From: Streptomyces sp. col6
GTDB taxonomy: Bacteria > Actinomycetota > Actinomycetes > Streptomycetales > Streptomycetaceae
Reading direction: 5' to 3'
Length of the DNA: 64,000 bases
Assembly (NCBI RefSeq): GCF_008042035.1
Contig: NZ_RDBL01000002.1
Coordinates: forward strand, 621,277-685,276
The position numbers and the translations under genes were made by a program. The notes under the pieces were generated by a model. It was not told where the DNA came from. It worked only from the letters and a program-made list of their open reading frames with translations, and searched no databases. Positions 33,230 through 41,596 of the stretch are shown piece after piece (the first letter of the stretch is position 1; each line of letters opens with the position of its first letter).

Positions 33230-34146
33230 CCCGTACCCGGCAGGCGCGGCTCGATACCGCCGCATCCGGAACCCTCGACAAGGCAGCGCACGAGAACTTT
33301 CCGGTCGCCCCCTTCTTCCTGCCGCGTGCCTGGCGCGACGACCTGATGGCCGTCTACGGCTTCGCCCGTCTCGTCGACGACATCGGCGACGGCGACCTCG
33401 CCCCCGGTGGCGCCGACGCCGTGCATCTCGGCCTCGACGCGGCGCAGGCGGACGACCGGCTCGCGATGCTCGACGCCCTGGAGAGCGACCTGCGTCGCGT
33501 CTTCGCGACCACCGGTGAGACCCCGCACCACCCGCTCCTGCGGGCGCTGCGCCCCACCGCCCGCAGTCGCGCGCTCACCCCCGAGCCCTTCCTCGGCCTC
33601 ATCGAGGCCAACCGGCAGGACCAGAAGGTCCGCCGCTACGGCACGTACGAGGAACTGCTCGCCTACTGCGAGCTGTCCGCCAACCCCGTCGGCCGCCTGG
33701 TCCTCCAGCTCACCGGGACCGCGAGCCCCGAACGGCTGCGCCGCTCCGACGCCGTGTGCACCGCACTGCAGATCGTCGAGCACCTCCAGGACGTTGCGGA
33801 GGACCTCGCCCGCGACCGGATCTACCTGCCGGCCGAGGACATGGCCCGGTTCCATGTAGGCGAGGCCGACCTCGCGGCGCCCCACGCGAACGCGTCGGTG
33901 CGCTCCCTGATCGCGTACGAAGCGGAACGCGCCCGGGATCTGCTGAATGAAGGCACCCCCCTGGTGGGTAGCGTCCACGGCAGGCTCAGGCTGCTTCTCG
34001 CCGGATTCGTGGGAGGAGGACGCGCCGCCCTCACCGCCGTCGCGGCCGCCGGATTCGATGTACTGCCCGGACCGCCCGGACCCACCAAGCCCAGCCTGCT
34101 GCGCGAAGTGGGAGTTGTCTTGCGAAAAGCGCGTAGAGAGGGGTGA
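33226..34146 (+). CDS. hpnC: Squalene synthase HpnC (hydroxysqualene-forming)
   Basis: The 306-aa protein is in the squalene/phytoene synthase family. It has the first Asp motif in YGFARLVDDIGDGD, and the second in VEHLQDVAEDLARDRIYLP. HpnC converts presqualene diphosphate (from HpnD) to hydroxysqualene in the HpnCDE route to squalene. GTG at 33226 overlaps a small leader ORF. hpnD follows with a GTGA overlap. The order hpnC-hpnD-hpnE is that of known bacterial hopanoid operons. Confidence 0.93.
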   Translation: MTRTRQARLDTAASGTLDKAAHENFPVAPFFLPRAWRDDLMAVYGFARLVDDIGDGDLAPGGADAVHLGLDAAQADDRLAMLDALESDLRRVFATTGETPHHPLLRALRPTARSRALTPEPFLGLIEANRQDQKVRRYGTYEELLAYCELSANPVGRLVLQLTGTASPERLRRSDAVCTALQIVEHLQDVAEDLARDRIYLPAEDMARFHVGEADLAAPHANASVRSLIAYEAERARDLLNEGTPLVGSVHGRLRLLLAGFVGGGRAALTAVAAAGFDVLPGPPGPTKPSLLREVGVVLRKARREG

Positions 34147-35096
34147 GCCGGACCGTGGAGGGACAGACGACGTACATGTCGGCACCGGTACAGGCCGCAT
34201 ACAGTTACTGCGAGGCGGTCACCGGACAGCAGGCGCGTAACTTCGCGTACGGCATCAGGCTGCTGCCGGCCGAGAAGCGGCACGCCATGTCGGCCCTGTA
34301 CGCCTTCTCCCGTCGTGTCGACGACATCGGTGACGGCGAGCTGGAGCCGGAGACCAAGCGCGTCCGCCTGGAAAGCACCCGCACCCTGCTGGACCGTGTC
34401 CGCGCCGGCGCGGTCGACGAGGACGACACCGACCCGGTGGCCGTCGCGCTCGCCGATACCGCCCGCAGATTCCCGATGCCGCTCGAAGGGCTCGACGAGC
34501 TCATCGACGGCGTGCTGATGGACGTGGACGGCACGGCCTACGAGACCTGGGACGACCTCAAGGTCTACTGCCGGTGCGTCGCGGGCGCCATCGGCCGCCT
34601 GAGCCTCGGCATCTTCGGTACGGAACCGGGCGCCCCCGGCGCCGAGCGCGCCCCCGAGTACGCCGACACACTCGGCCTCGCCCTCCAGCTGACGAACATC
34701 CTGCGCGACGTCCGCGAGGACGCGGGCAACGGCCGCACCTACCTCCCGGCCGACGACCTCGCCAAGTTCGGCTGCTCCGCGGGCTTCCACCGGGCCACCC
34801 CGCCACCCGGCTCCGACTTCGCGGGCCTCGTCCACTTCGAGGTCCGGCGCGCCCGCGCCCTGTTCGCCGAGGGGTACCGGCTGCTGCCCATGCTCGACCG
34901 GCGCAGCGGCGCCTGCGTCGCGGCGATGGCCGGCATCTACCGCAGGCTCCTCGACCGCATCGAGCGCGACCCCGAGGCGGTGCTGCGCGGCCGGGTCTCG
35001 CTGCCCGGCCACGAGAAGGCGTACGTCGCGGTGCGCGGTCTGTCCGGTCTCGACGCCCGCCACATCTCGCGGCGCACGGCCCGAGGGCGTGTCTGA
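34143..35096 (+). CDS. hpnD: Presqualene diphosphate synthase HpnD
   Basis: The 317-aa prenyltransferase carries ALYAFSRRVDDIGDGE and the second Asp motif QLTNILRDVREDAGNGRTYLP. It joins two farnesyl diphosphates head-to-head to presqualene diphosphate. Its GTG start overlaps the hpnC stop. An in-frame ATG 12 codons later (MSAPVQAAYSYCEAVT) is a possible alternative, but the coupling favours GTG. A 46-codon ORF begins directly at its stop. Confidence 0.93.
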   Translation: MSRTVEGQTTYMSAPVQAAYSYCEAVTGQQARNFAYGIRLLPAEKRHAMSALYAFSRRVDDIGDGELEPETKRVRLESTRTLLDRVRAGAVDEDDTDPVAVALADTARRFPMPLEGLDELIDGVLMDVDGTAYETWDDLKVYCRCVAGAIGRLSLGIFGTEPGAPGAERAPEYADTLGLALQLTNILRDVREDAGNGRTYLPADDLAKFGCSAGFHRATPPPGSDFAGLVHFEVRRARALFAEGYRLLPMLDRRSGACVAAMAGIYRRLLDRIERDPEAVLRGRVSLPGHEKAYVAVRGLSGLDARHISRRTARGRV

Positions 35097-35237
35097 ATGC
35101 GCCTCAGCCACATCTCGCGCACCATGTGCATCAAGGACGAACGGAACGGACCGCGGGCAACCCCCGGCCCGGCGGCCGCGTCCCTGACTGAGCAGGTCCG
35201 ACGGAACGCAGCCGCTGAGAGGGGGACGCATGAGTGA
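35097..35237 (+). CDS. Small 46-aa protein of the hopanoid operon (DUF6380-like)
   Basis: The ORF begins with ATG directly after the hpnD stop (TGAATG) and ends 8 bases inside hpnE. The peptide starts MRLSHISRTMCIKDERNG and contains ATPGPAAASLTEQVRR, which resembles the ASLTxxVxR motif of small Streptomyces DUF6380 proteins (from memory). It is basic, without a membrane segment. S. coelicolor has, from memory, a small gene at this place. Function is unknown; a spacer for translational coupling is the alternative. Confidence 0.5.
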   Translation: MRLSHISRTMCIKDERNGPRATPGPAAASLTEQVRRNAAAERGTHE

Positions 35238-36618
35238 CGACACCCTGCGCTCGCCCCACGCGGTCGTGGTCGGCGGCGGGCTCGCCGGTGTCACGGCGGC
35301 CCTGCGCCTGGCCGACGCCGGGCTTGACGTGACCCTGCTCGAAGGCCGCCCCCGGCTCGGCGGGCTCGCGTTCTCCTTCCGCCGGGGCGGGCTGACGGTC
35401 GACAACGGCCAGCATGTCTACCTGCGCTGCTGCACCGCGTACCGCTGGTTCCTCGACCGGGTCGACAGCGCCCGTCTGGCACCCCTGCAAAACCGTTTGG
35501 ACGTGCCCGTTCTCGATGTCGGGCAGCCCTCGGGACCCCGGCTGGGAAGGCTGCGCCGCAACGCGCTCCCGGTCCCGCTGCACCTGGCCGCCGGCCTCGC
35601 CGGGTACCCGCACCTGTCGCTCGCCGAACGGGCGGGTGTCGCACGGGCCGCGCTGGCCCTCCGCCGGCTCGACCCGGACGACCCCGCGCTCGACGCCGAG
35701 GACTTCGGCAGCTGGCTCGCCCGCCACGGCCAGTCGCCCCGCACCATCGAGGCACTTTGGGACCTGGTCGGCGTCGCCACCCTCAACGCCACCGCGCCGA
35801 ACTCCTCGCTCGCGCTCGCCGCGAAGGTCTTCAAGACCGGACTGCTCTCCGAACCGGGCGCCGCCGACATCGGCTGGGCCTCCGTACCGCTCGGCGACAT
35901 CCACGACACCATGAGCCGCAAGGCCCTGGACTCCGCCGGTGTCCGCACCGAACTGCGTACCAAGGCCCACGAGCTCACCCGCACCGACGACGGACGCTGG
36001 CTGGTCGACACCGGCGCCGAACAGATCGAGGCGGACACCGTCGTCCTGGCCGTGCCGCAGCGCGAGACCCACGCCCTGCTGCCCGAGGGCGCGCTCGACG
36101 CGCCGGACCGGCTCCTGGAGATCGGCACGTCGCCGATCCTCAACGTGCACGTCGTCTACGACCGCAAGGTCCTCAAACGGCCGTTCTTCGCCGCGCTCGG
36201 CTCGCCGGTCCAGTGGGTCTTCGACCGCACCGAGGCCTCAGGTCTCACCGGTCCCGGCCAGTACCTCGCGGTCTCCCAGTCCGCGGCCGGTGACGAGATC
36301 GAACTGCCCGTCGCCGAGCTGCGCGCCCGCTACCTGCCCGAGCTGGAACGGCTGCTGCCCGCCGCCCGCGGCGCCGGCATCCGGGACTTCTTCGTCACCC
36401 GTGAGCGCACCGCGACCTTCGCGCCCGCGCCCGGCGTCGGCCGGCTGCGGCCCGGGACGCTCACCCGCGCCCCCGGACTGTTCCTGGCAGGTGCCTGGAC
36501 CGCCACCGGCTGGCCCGCAACGATGGAGGGCGCGGTCCGCAGCGGTGCGGGCGCCGCGGACGCCGCGCTCCGGGCGCTCGGCCGCCCCCATGAACATCCG
36601 CTGCAGGAGGCGGCATGA
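35230..36618 (+). CDS. hpnE: Hydroxysqualene dehydroxylase HpnE
   Basis: The 462-aa flavoprotein starts with the FAD motif VVVGGGLAGVTAALRLADAG followed by LLEGRPRLGGLAFSF, and ends with the amine-oxidase/phytoene-desaturase type FAD motif FLAGAWTATGWPATMEGAV. It reduces hydroxysqualene to squalene. GAGAGGGGG precedes the ATG. The small upstream ORF overlaps it by 8 bases, and the prenyl synthase gene overlaps its stop by ATGA. Confidence 0.92.
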   Translation: MSDDTLRSPHAVVVGGGLAGVTAALRLADAGLDVTLLEGRPRLGGLAFSFRRGGLTVDNGQHVYLRCCTAYRWFLDRVDSARLAPLQNRLDVPVLDVGQPSGPRLGRLRRNALPVPLHLAAGLAGYPHLSLAERAGVARAALALRRLDPDDPALDAEDFGSWLARHGQSPRTIEALWDLVGVATLNATAPNSSLALAAKVFKTGLLSEPGAADIGWASVPLGDIHDTMSRKALDSAGVRTELRTKAHELTRTDDGRWLVDTGAEQIEADTVVLAVPQRETHALLPEGALDAPDRLLEIGTSPILNVHVVYDRKVLKRPFFAALGSPVQWVFDRTEASGLTGPGQYLAVSQSAAGDEIELPVAELRARYLPELERLLPAARGAGIRDFFVTRERTATFAPAPGVGRLRPGTLTRAPGLFLAGAWTATGWPATMEGAVRSGAGAADAALRALGRPHEHPLQEAA

Positions 36619-37718
36619 GCAGTACCACCGGAACAAGAGGAGAGTCAGTGACCCCGGCGAATCCGGCTTCCGACACCGTGGCGGACACCACGGACGTCAC
36701 CGCGCTTCTGGAGCGTGGACGGGCCCTTTCCACGCCGGTGCTCCGGGCCGCCGTCGACCGGCTCGCACCGCCCATGGACACCGTGGCCGCCTATCACTTC
36801 GGCTGGATCGATGCCCAGGGCAGGCCCGCCGACGGCGACGGCGGCAAGGCCGTTCGCCCGGCGCTGGCGCTGCTGTCCGCCGAGGCGGCCGGCGCCGCGC
36901 CCGAGGCCGGCGTCCCCGGCGCCGTCGCCGTCGAACTCGTGCACAACTTCTCGCTGCTGCACGACGACCTGATGGACGGCGACGAACAGCGGCGCCACCG
37001 CGACACCGTATGGAAGGTGCACGGCCCCGCCCAGGCGATCCTGGTCGGCGACGCCCTGTTCGCCCTGGCCAACGAGGTCCTGCTGGAGCTCGGCACGCCC
37101 GAGGCGGGCCGCGCGGCCCGGCGGCTGACCTCGGCGACCCGCAAGCTCATCGACGGGCAGGCCCAGGACATCTCCTTCGAGCACCGCGAGCGCGTCACCG
37201 TCGAGGAGTGCCTGGAGATGGAGGGCAACAAGACCGGCGCCCTCCTCGCCTGTGCCTGCTCCATCGGCGCGGTGCTCGGCGGCGCGGACGACCGCACCGC
37301 TGACGTCCTGGAGGCGTACGGCCACCACCTCGGCCTCGCCTTCCAGGCGGTCGACGACCTGCTCGGCGTCTGGGGCGACCCCGAGGCCACCGGCAAGCAG
37401 ACCTGGAGCGATCTGCGCCAGCGCAAGAAGTCCCTGCCGGTCGTCGCCGCGCTCGCCGCGGGCGGACCGGCCTCCGAGCGCCTCGGCGAGCTGCTCGCCG
37501 CCGACGCCAAGAGCAGCGACTTCGACAGCTTCTCCGAAGAGGAGTTCGCCGCCCGTGCGGCGCTCATCGAGGAGGCGGGCGGCCGCGAGTGGACCGCCCA
37601 GGAGGCCCGTCGTCAGCATGCGGTCGCCATAGAGGTGCTGCACGGTGTCGACATGCCGGAAACCGTGCGGGCGCAGCTCACGGCGCTCGCGGACTTCGTC
37701 GTCGTACGAAAGAGATGA
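36615..37718 (+). CDS. Polyprenyl (farnesyl/geranylgeranyl) diphosphate synthase
   Basis: The 367-aa synthase has the first Asp-rich motif in NFSLLHDDLMDGDEQRRH and the second, modified as in this actinobacterial clade, in FQAVDDLLGVWGDPEATGK; the catalytic Lys/Arg region GGKAVRPALALLS is present. The residues before the first Asp motif (Ser-Leu-Leu-His) do not settle chain length by eye. In this context it should supply farnesyl diphosphate to HpnD. Start ATG overlaps hpnE. A hairpin separates it from shc. Confidence 0.9.
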   Translation: MSSTTGTRGESVTPANPASDTVADTTDVTALLERGRALSTPVLRAAVDRLAPPMDTVAAYHFGWIDAQGRPADGDGGKAVRPALALLSAEAAGAAPEAGVPGAVAVELVHNFSLLHDDLMDGDEQRRHRDTVWKVHGPAQAILVGDALFALANEVLLELGTPEAGRAARRLTSATRKLIDGQAQDISFEHRERVTVEECLEMEGNKTGALLACACSIGAVLGGADDRTADVLEAYGHHLGLAFQAVDDLLGVWGDPEATGKQTWSDLRQRKKSLPVVAALAAGGPASERLGELLAADAKSSDFDSFSEEEFAARAALIEEAGGREWTAQEARRQHAVAIEVLHGVDMPETVRAQLTALADFVVVRKR

Positions 37719-37749
37719 TCACCATCTGGTCCATATGACTCGCAGTCGC

Positions 37750-37777
37750 CGGCCGGCGTCCTTACGGGCGCCGGCCG
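37750..37777 (+). other. Intercistronic hairpin upstream of shc
   Basis: A 9-bp stem (arm CGGCCGGCG) with a 10-base loop lies in the 106-bp gap before shc, the first sizeable gap in the hopanoid operon. It could act as an mRNA processing or stability element, or a partial terminator. Confidence 0.5.
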
Positions 37778-37824
37778 ACGGAGACCCCAGCACAGCAGAG
37801 GACCACCTGCACGAAGGGGAAGCC

Positions 37825-39828
37825 ATGACAGCGACGACCGACGGAAGCACCGGGGCCGTTGATCCCCGCGCAGCCTCGGCCAGTAGACCGACTATCGAAT
37901 CAACCATCGCCGCGGACGGTGTACTGGCCGCCGCGCGGCGGGCCGCGGAACGCTCGGTGGAGCACCTCCTCGGCAGGCAGGACGAGCAGGGCTGGTGGAA
38001 GGGCGACCTCGCCACCAACGTCACCATGGACGCCGAGGACCTGCTGCTCCGCCAGTTCCTGGGCATCCAGGACCCCGCCACGCTCCGGGCCGCCGCCGGA
38101 TTCATCCGCGGCGAGCAACTCGGCGACGGAACCTGGGCGACCTTCCACGGCGGGCCCGCGGACCTCTCCACCACCATCGAGGCTTATGTGGCGCTGCGGC
38201 TGGCGGGCGACCGGCCGGAGGATCCCCACATGGCCCGCGCGGCCGGCTGGGTCCGGGAGCAGGGCGGGATCGCCGCGAGCCGGGTCTTCACCCGGATCTG
38301 GCTGGCCCTCTTCGGCTGGTGGAAGTGGGACGACCTGCCCGAGCTGCCGCCCGAGCTGATGTTCTTCCCCAAGTGGGTCCCGCTCAACATCTACGACTTC
38401 GGCTGCTGGGCCCGCCAGACCATCGTGCCGCTCACCATCGTCTCGGCGAAGCGGCCGGTGCGGCCCGCCCCCTTCGCCCTCGACGAGCTGCACACCGAAC
38501 CGGACGACCCGAACCCTTCCAAGCGGCCCGCTCCGGCGGTGAGTTGGGACGGCCTCTTCCAGCGTCTCGACAAGGCGCTGCACGTCTACCACCGGTTCGC
38601 CCCGCGCGCACTGCGCCGGATCGCGATGAACGCCGCCGCCCGCTGGATCATCGAACGCCAGGAGAACGACGGCTGCTGGGGCGGTATCCAGCCGCCCGCC
38701 GTCTACTCGGTCATCGCCCTGCACCTGCTCGGCTACGACCTCGAACACCCGGTGATGCGGGCGGGCCTCGACTCGCTCGACCGCTTCGCCGTGTGGCGCG
38801 AGGACGGCACCCGCATGATCGAGGCCTGCCAGTCCCCGGTCTGGGACACCTGCCTGGCCACCATCGCCCTCGCCGACGCCGGGGTCGCCCCCGACCACCC
38901 GGCGCTCGTGAAGGCGGCGGACTGGATGCTCGCCGAGGAGATCGTCCGGCCCGGTGACTGGGCGGTGCGCAGGCCCCGACTGGAGCCGGGCGGCTGGGCG
39001 TTCGAGTTCCACAACGACAACTACCCCGACATCGACGACACCGCGGAGGTGGTCCTCGCCCTGCGCCGGGTCCGCCACCCCGACCAGGCCCGGGTGGACG
39101 CCGCCATCGAGCGCGGCGTGCGCTGGAACGTCGGCATGCAGTCCCGCAACGGGGCCTGGGGCGCGTTCGACGCCGACAACACCAGCCCGTTCCCCAACCG
39201 GCTGCCCTTCTGCGACTTCGGCGAGGTCATCGACCCGCCGTCCGCCGATGTCACCGGCCACGTGGTGGAGATGCTCGCCATCGAGGGGCGCGCCGCGCAC
39301 CCCGTCACCCGGCGCGGCATCGAGTGGCTGCTGTCCGAACAGGACGCGGGCGGCGGCTGGTTCGGACGCTGGGGGGTCAACTACGTCTACGGCACCGGCT
39401 CCGTGGTTCCCGCGCTGACCGCCGCGGGACTCCCCGTCTCGCACCCCGCGATCCGGCGCGCGGTCCAGTGGCTGGAGTCCGTCCAGAACGACGACGGCGG
39501 CTGGGGCGAGGATCTGCGCTCGTACACAGAGGAGAAGTGGATCGGCCAGGGGGCGTCCACCGCGTCCCAGACCGCGTGGGCCCTGCTCGCGCTGCTGGCC
39601 GCGGGCCGCCGGGACACCGTCGCCGTGACGCGCGGCATCGCCTGGCTGACCGAGACCCAGCAGGCCGACGGCTCCTGGGACGAGCCGTACTTCACCGGCA
39701 CCGGGTTCCCCTGGGACTTCTCCATCAACTACCACCTCTACCGGCAGGTCTTCCCGCTCACCGCACTCGGGCGGTATGTGCACGGCGACCCGTTCGCGGG
39801 CCGCGCGCCGATGCGCGAGGGGGCCTGA
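37825..39828 (+). CDS. shc: Squalene-hopene cyclase
   Basis: The 667-aa triterpene cyclase has the catalytic acid motif DIDDT at residues 402-406, preceded by NYPD. Numerous QW repeats include QDEQGWW, QENDGCWGG, QDAGGGWFGRW, QNDDGGWGED and QADGSWDEP. It cyclises squalene to hopene and diplopterol at the membrane. AAGGGGAAG precedes the ATG at 37825; the longer upstream frame has no support. The hpnG gene overlaps its stop by TGATG. Its length is normal. Confidence 0.96.
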   Translation: MTATTDGSTGAVDPRAASASRPTIESTIAADGVLAAARRAAERSVEHLLGRQDEQGWWKGDLATNVTMDAEDLLLRQFLGIQDPATLRAAAGFIRGEQLGDGTWATFHGGPADLSTTIEAYVALRLAGDRPEDPHMARAAGWVREQGGIAASRVFTRIWLALFGWWKWDDLPELPPELMFFPKWVPLNIYDFGCWARQTIVPLTIVSAKRPVRPAPFALDELHTEPDDPNPSKRPAPAVSWDGLFQRLDKALHVYHRFAPRALRRIAMNAAARWIIERQENDGCWGGIQPPAVYSVIALHLLGYDLEHPVMRAGLDSLDRFAVWREDGTRMIEACQSPVWDTCLATIALADAGVAPDHPALVKAADWMLAEEIVRPGDWAVRRPRLEPGGWAFEFHNDNYPDIDDTAEVVLALRRVRHPDQARVDAAIERGVRWNVGMQSRNGAWGAFDADNTSPFPNRLPFCDFGEVIDPPSADVTGHVVEMLAIEGRAAHPVTRRGIEWLLSEQDAGGGWFGRWGVNYVYGTGSVVPALTAAGLPVSHPAIRRAVQWLESVQNDDGGWGEDLRSYTEEKWIGQGASTASQTAWALLALLAAGRRDTVAVTRGIAWLTETQQADGSWDEPYFTGTGFPWDFSINYHLYRQVFPLTALGRYVHGDPFAGRAPMREGA

Positions 39829-40487
39829 TGGGTGACGGTCCGGGGCCGGACGGCCCCGCCGCCCCCCTGCTGATCGCCTGCGCGCTCGGCATCGAACAGC
39901 TCGCCCTGCGCACCGGCAGGCGGAGGGCGGTGGACGCCCCGGACCGGGTGACCGTGCTCCGTACCGGCATGGGCCCCCGGGCGGCCGAAGCCGCCGTGGC
40001 ACGGGCGCTCGGGCAGGACGGGGCGGCGGCCACCGCCGTCATCGCCTCGGGGTTCTGCGCCGGCCTCGAACCCGGGATGCACCCGGGCGACCTGGTGGTG
40101 GCCGAGGAGACCCGGGCCGCCGGGGACCCCGTCCCGTGCACCGGTGCGGACCTGCTGGCCGAGGCGCTGGCCAGGGCCGTACCGGGGCGCACCGTACACA
40201 CCGGTCCGCTGACCGGCTCCGACCATGTCGTCCGGGGACATGAACGGGCCGAACTGCGGGCCACCGGGGCGGTCGCGGTGGACATGGAGTCCGCCGCGAC
40301 CCTGCGCACCGCCCTGCGGTCCGGGCCACGCCCGGTTGCCGCCGTACGGGTGGTCGTGGACGCTCCGGAGCATGAGCTCGTCCGCATCGGCACGGTCCGC
40401 GGTGGAATATCGGCTTTCCGCGTTCTTCGTGCCGTCCTACCGGCTTTCTATGAATGGCACCGATCTTTGCTGCTCCCCAGGAGGTGA
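39828..40487 (+). CDS. hpnG: Hopanoid nucleoside phosphorylase/hydrolase HpnG
   Basis: The 219-aa protein is in the MTA/SAH nucleosidase-phosphorylase superfamily: GMGPRAAEAAV, VIASGFCAGLEPGMHPGDLVV and the substrate-binding AVAVDMESAATL with the ribose-contacting Glu. HpnG removes adenine from adenosylhopane to give ribosylhopane, the step after HpnH. The start overlaps the shc stop and follows GAGGGGG. hpnH starts 5 bases downstream of its end. Confidence 0.9.
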   Translation: MGDGPGPDGPAAPLLIACALGIEQLALRTGRRRAVDAPDRVTVLRTGMGPRAAEAAVARALGQDGAAATAVIASGFCAGLEPGMHPGDLVVAEETRAAGDPVPCTGADLLAEALARAVPGRTVHTGPLTGSDHVVRGHERAELRATGAVAVDMESAATLRTALRSGPRPVAAVRVVVDAPEHELVRIGTVRGGISAFRVLRAVLPAFYEWHRSLLLPRR

Positions 40488-40492
40488 GCTAG

Positions 40493-41512
40493 ATGGCCAT
40501 GCCGCTTCGTCAGTCCATCAAGGTTGCGACGTACCTCATTGAACAGAAGCTCCGCAGGCGGGAGAAATTCCCGCTGATCGTCGAGCTGGAGCCGTTGTAC
40601 GCCTGCAACCTCGCCTGCGAGGGCTGCGGGAAGATCCAGCACCCGGCGGGCGTCCTCAAGCAGCGCATGCCCGTGGCGCAGGCCGTCGGCGCCGTGCTCG
40701 AATCCGGTGCCCCGATGGTCTCCATCGCCGGCGGCGAGCCGCTGATGCACCCTCAGATCGACGAGATCGTGCGCCAGCTCGTGGCCCGGAGGAAGTACGT
40801 CTTCCTCTGCACCAACGCGATGCTGCTGCGCAAGAAGATCGAGAAGTTCACGCCGTCGCCGTACTTCGCCTTCGCCGTGCACATCGACGGGCTGCGCGAG
40901 CGGCACGACGAATCGGTCGCCAAGGAAGGGGTTTTCGACGAGGCGGTGGCGGCGATCAAGGAGGCCCAGCGGCGCGGCTTCCGGGTCACCACCAACTCCA
41001 CCTTCTTCAACACCGACACCCCGCAGACCATCATCGAGGTCCTCAACTACCTCAACGACGACCTCAAGGTCGACGAGATGATGATCTCGCCCGCCTACGC
41101 CTACGAGAAGGCGCCCGACCAGGAGCACTTCCTGGGCGTGGAGCAGACCCGTGAGCTGTTCAAGAAGACCTTCGCCGGCGGCAACCGGAGCAGGTGGCGC
41201 CTCAACCACTCGCCGCTCTTCCTCGACTTCCTCGAGGGCAAGGCGGACTTCCCGTGCACGGCGTGGGCCATCCCGAACTACTCGCTGTTCGGCTGGCAGC
41301 GGCCCTGCTACCTGATGAGCGACGGCTACGTCCCGACGTACCGGCAGCTCATCGAGGAGACCGACTGGGACAAGTACGGCCGGGGCAAGGACCCGCGTTG
41401 CGCCAACTGCATGGCGCACTGCGGCTACGAACCCACCGCCGTACTCGCCACCATGGGCTCGCTGAAGGAGTCCCTGCGCGCCATGCGCGAGACCGTCGGC
41501 GGAAGCCGCTGA
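40493..41512 (+). CDS. hpnH: Adenosyl-hopene transferase HpnH (radical SAM)
   Basis: The 339-aa radical SAM protein has the cluster motif C38-C42-C45 (CNLACEGC) and the Gly-rich SAM motif SIAGGEPLMHP, followed by HIDGLRERHD. A C-terminal region CANCMAHCGYEPT has further Cys residues of the HpnH/SPASM-like type. It links adenosine to hopene, forming adenosylhopane. GGAGG precedes the ATG. After its stop a strong hairpin lies before dxs. Confidence 0.95.
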   Translation: MAMPLRQSIKVATYLIEQKLRRREKFPLIVELEPLYACNLACEGCGKIQHPAGVLKQRMPVAQAVGAVLESGAPMVSIAGGEPLMHPQIDEIVRQLVARRKYVFLCTNAMLLRKKIEKFTPSPYFAFAVHIDGLRERHDESVAKEGVFDEAVAAIKEAQRRGFRVTTNSTFFNTDTPQTIIEVLNYLNDDLKVDEMMISPAYAYEKAPDQEHFLGVEQTRELFKKTFAGGNRSRWRLNHSPLFLDFLEGKADFPCTAWAIPNYSLFGWQRPCYLMSDGYVPTYRQLIEETDWDKYGRGKDPRCANCMAHCGYEPTAVLATMGSLKESLRAMRETVGGSR

Positions 41513-41526
41513 GCCGATGACCGGTC

Positions 41527-41560
41527 GACGGCCGGGACCTCCTCGAAGGTCCCGGCCGTC
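41527..41560 (+). terminator. Strong hairpin between hpnH and dxs
   Basis: A perfect 14-bp stem (arm GACGGCCGGGACCT) with a 6-base loop begins 15 bases after the hpnH stop. In S. coelicolor (from memory) ispG occupies this place. The element may end most transcription before dxs-hpnO or serve as a boundary. Confidence 0.75.
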
Positions 41561-41596
41561 ACCCGAGTGGGAACAGGACCAGAGAGGGGGCCCGGC

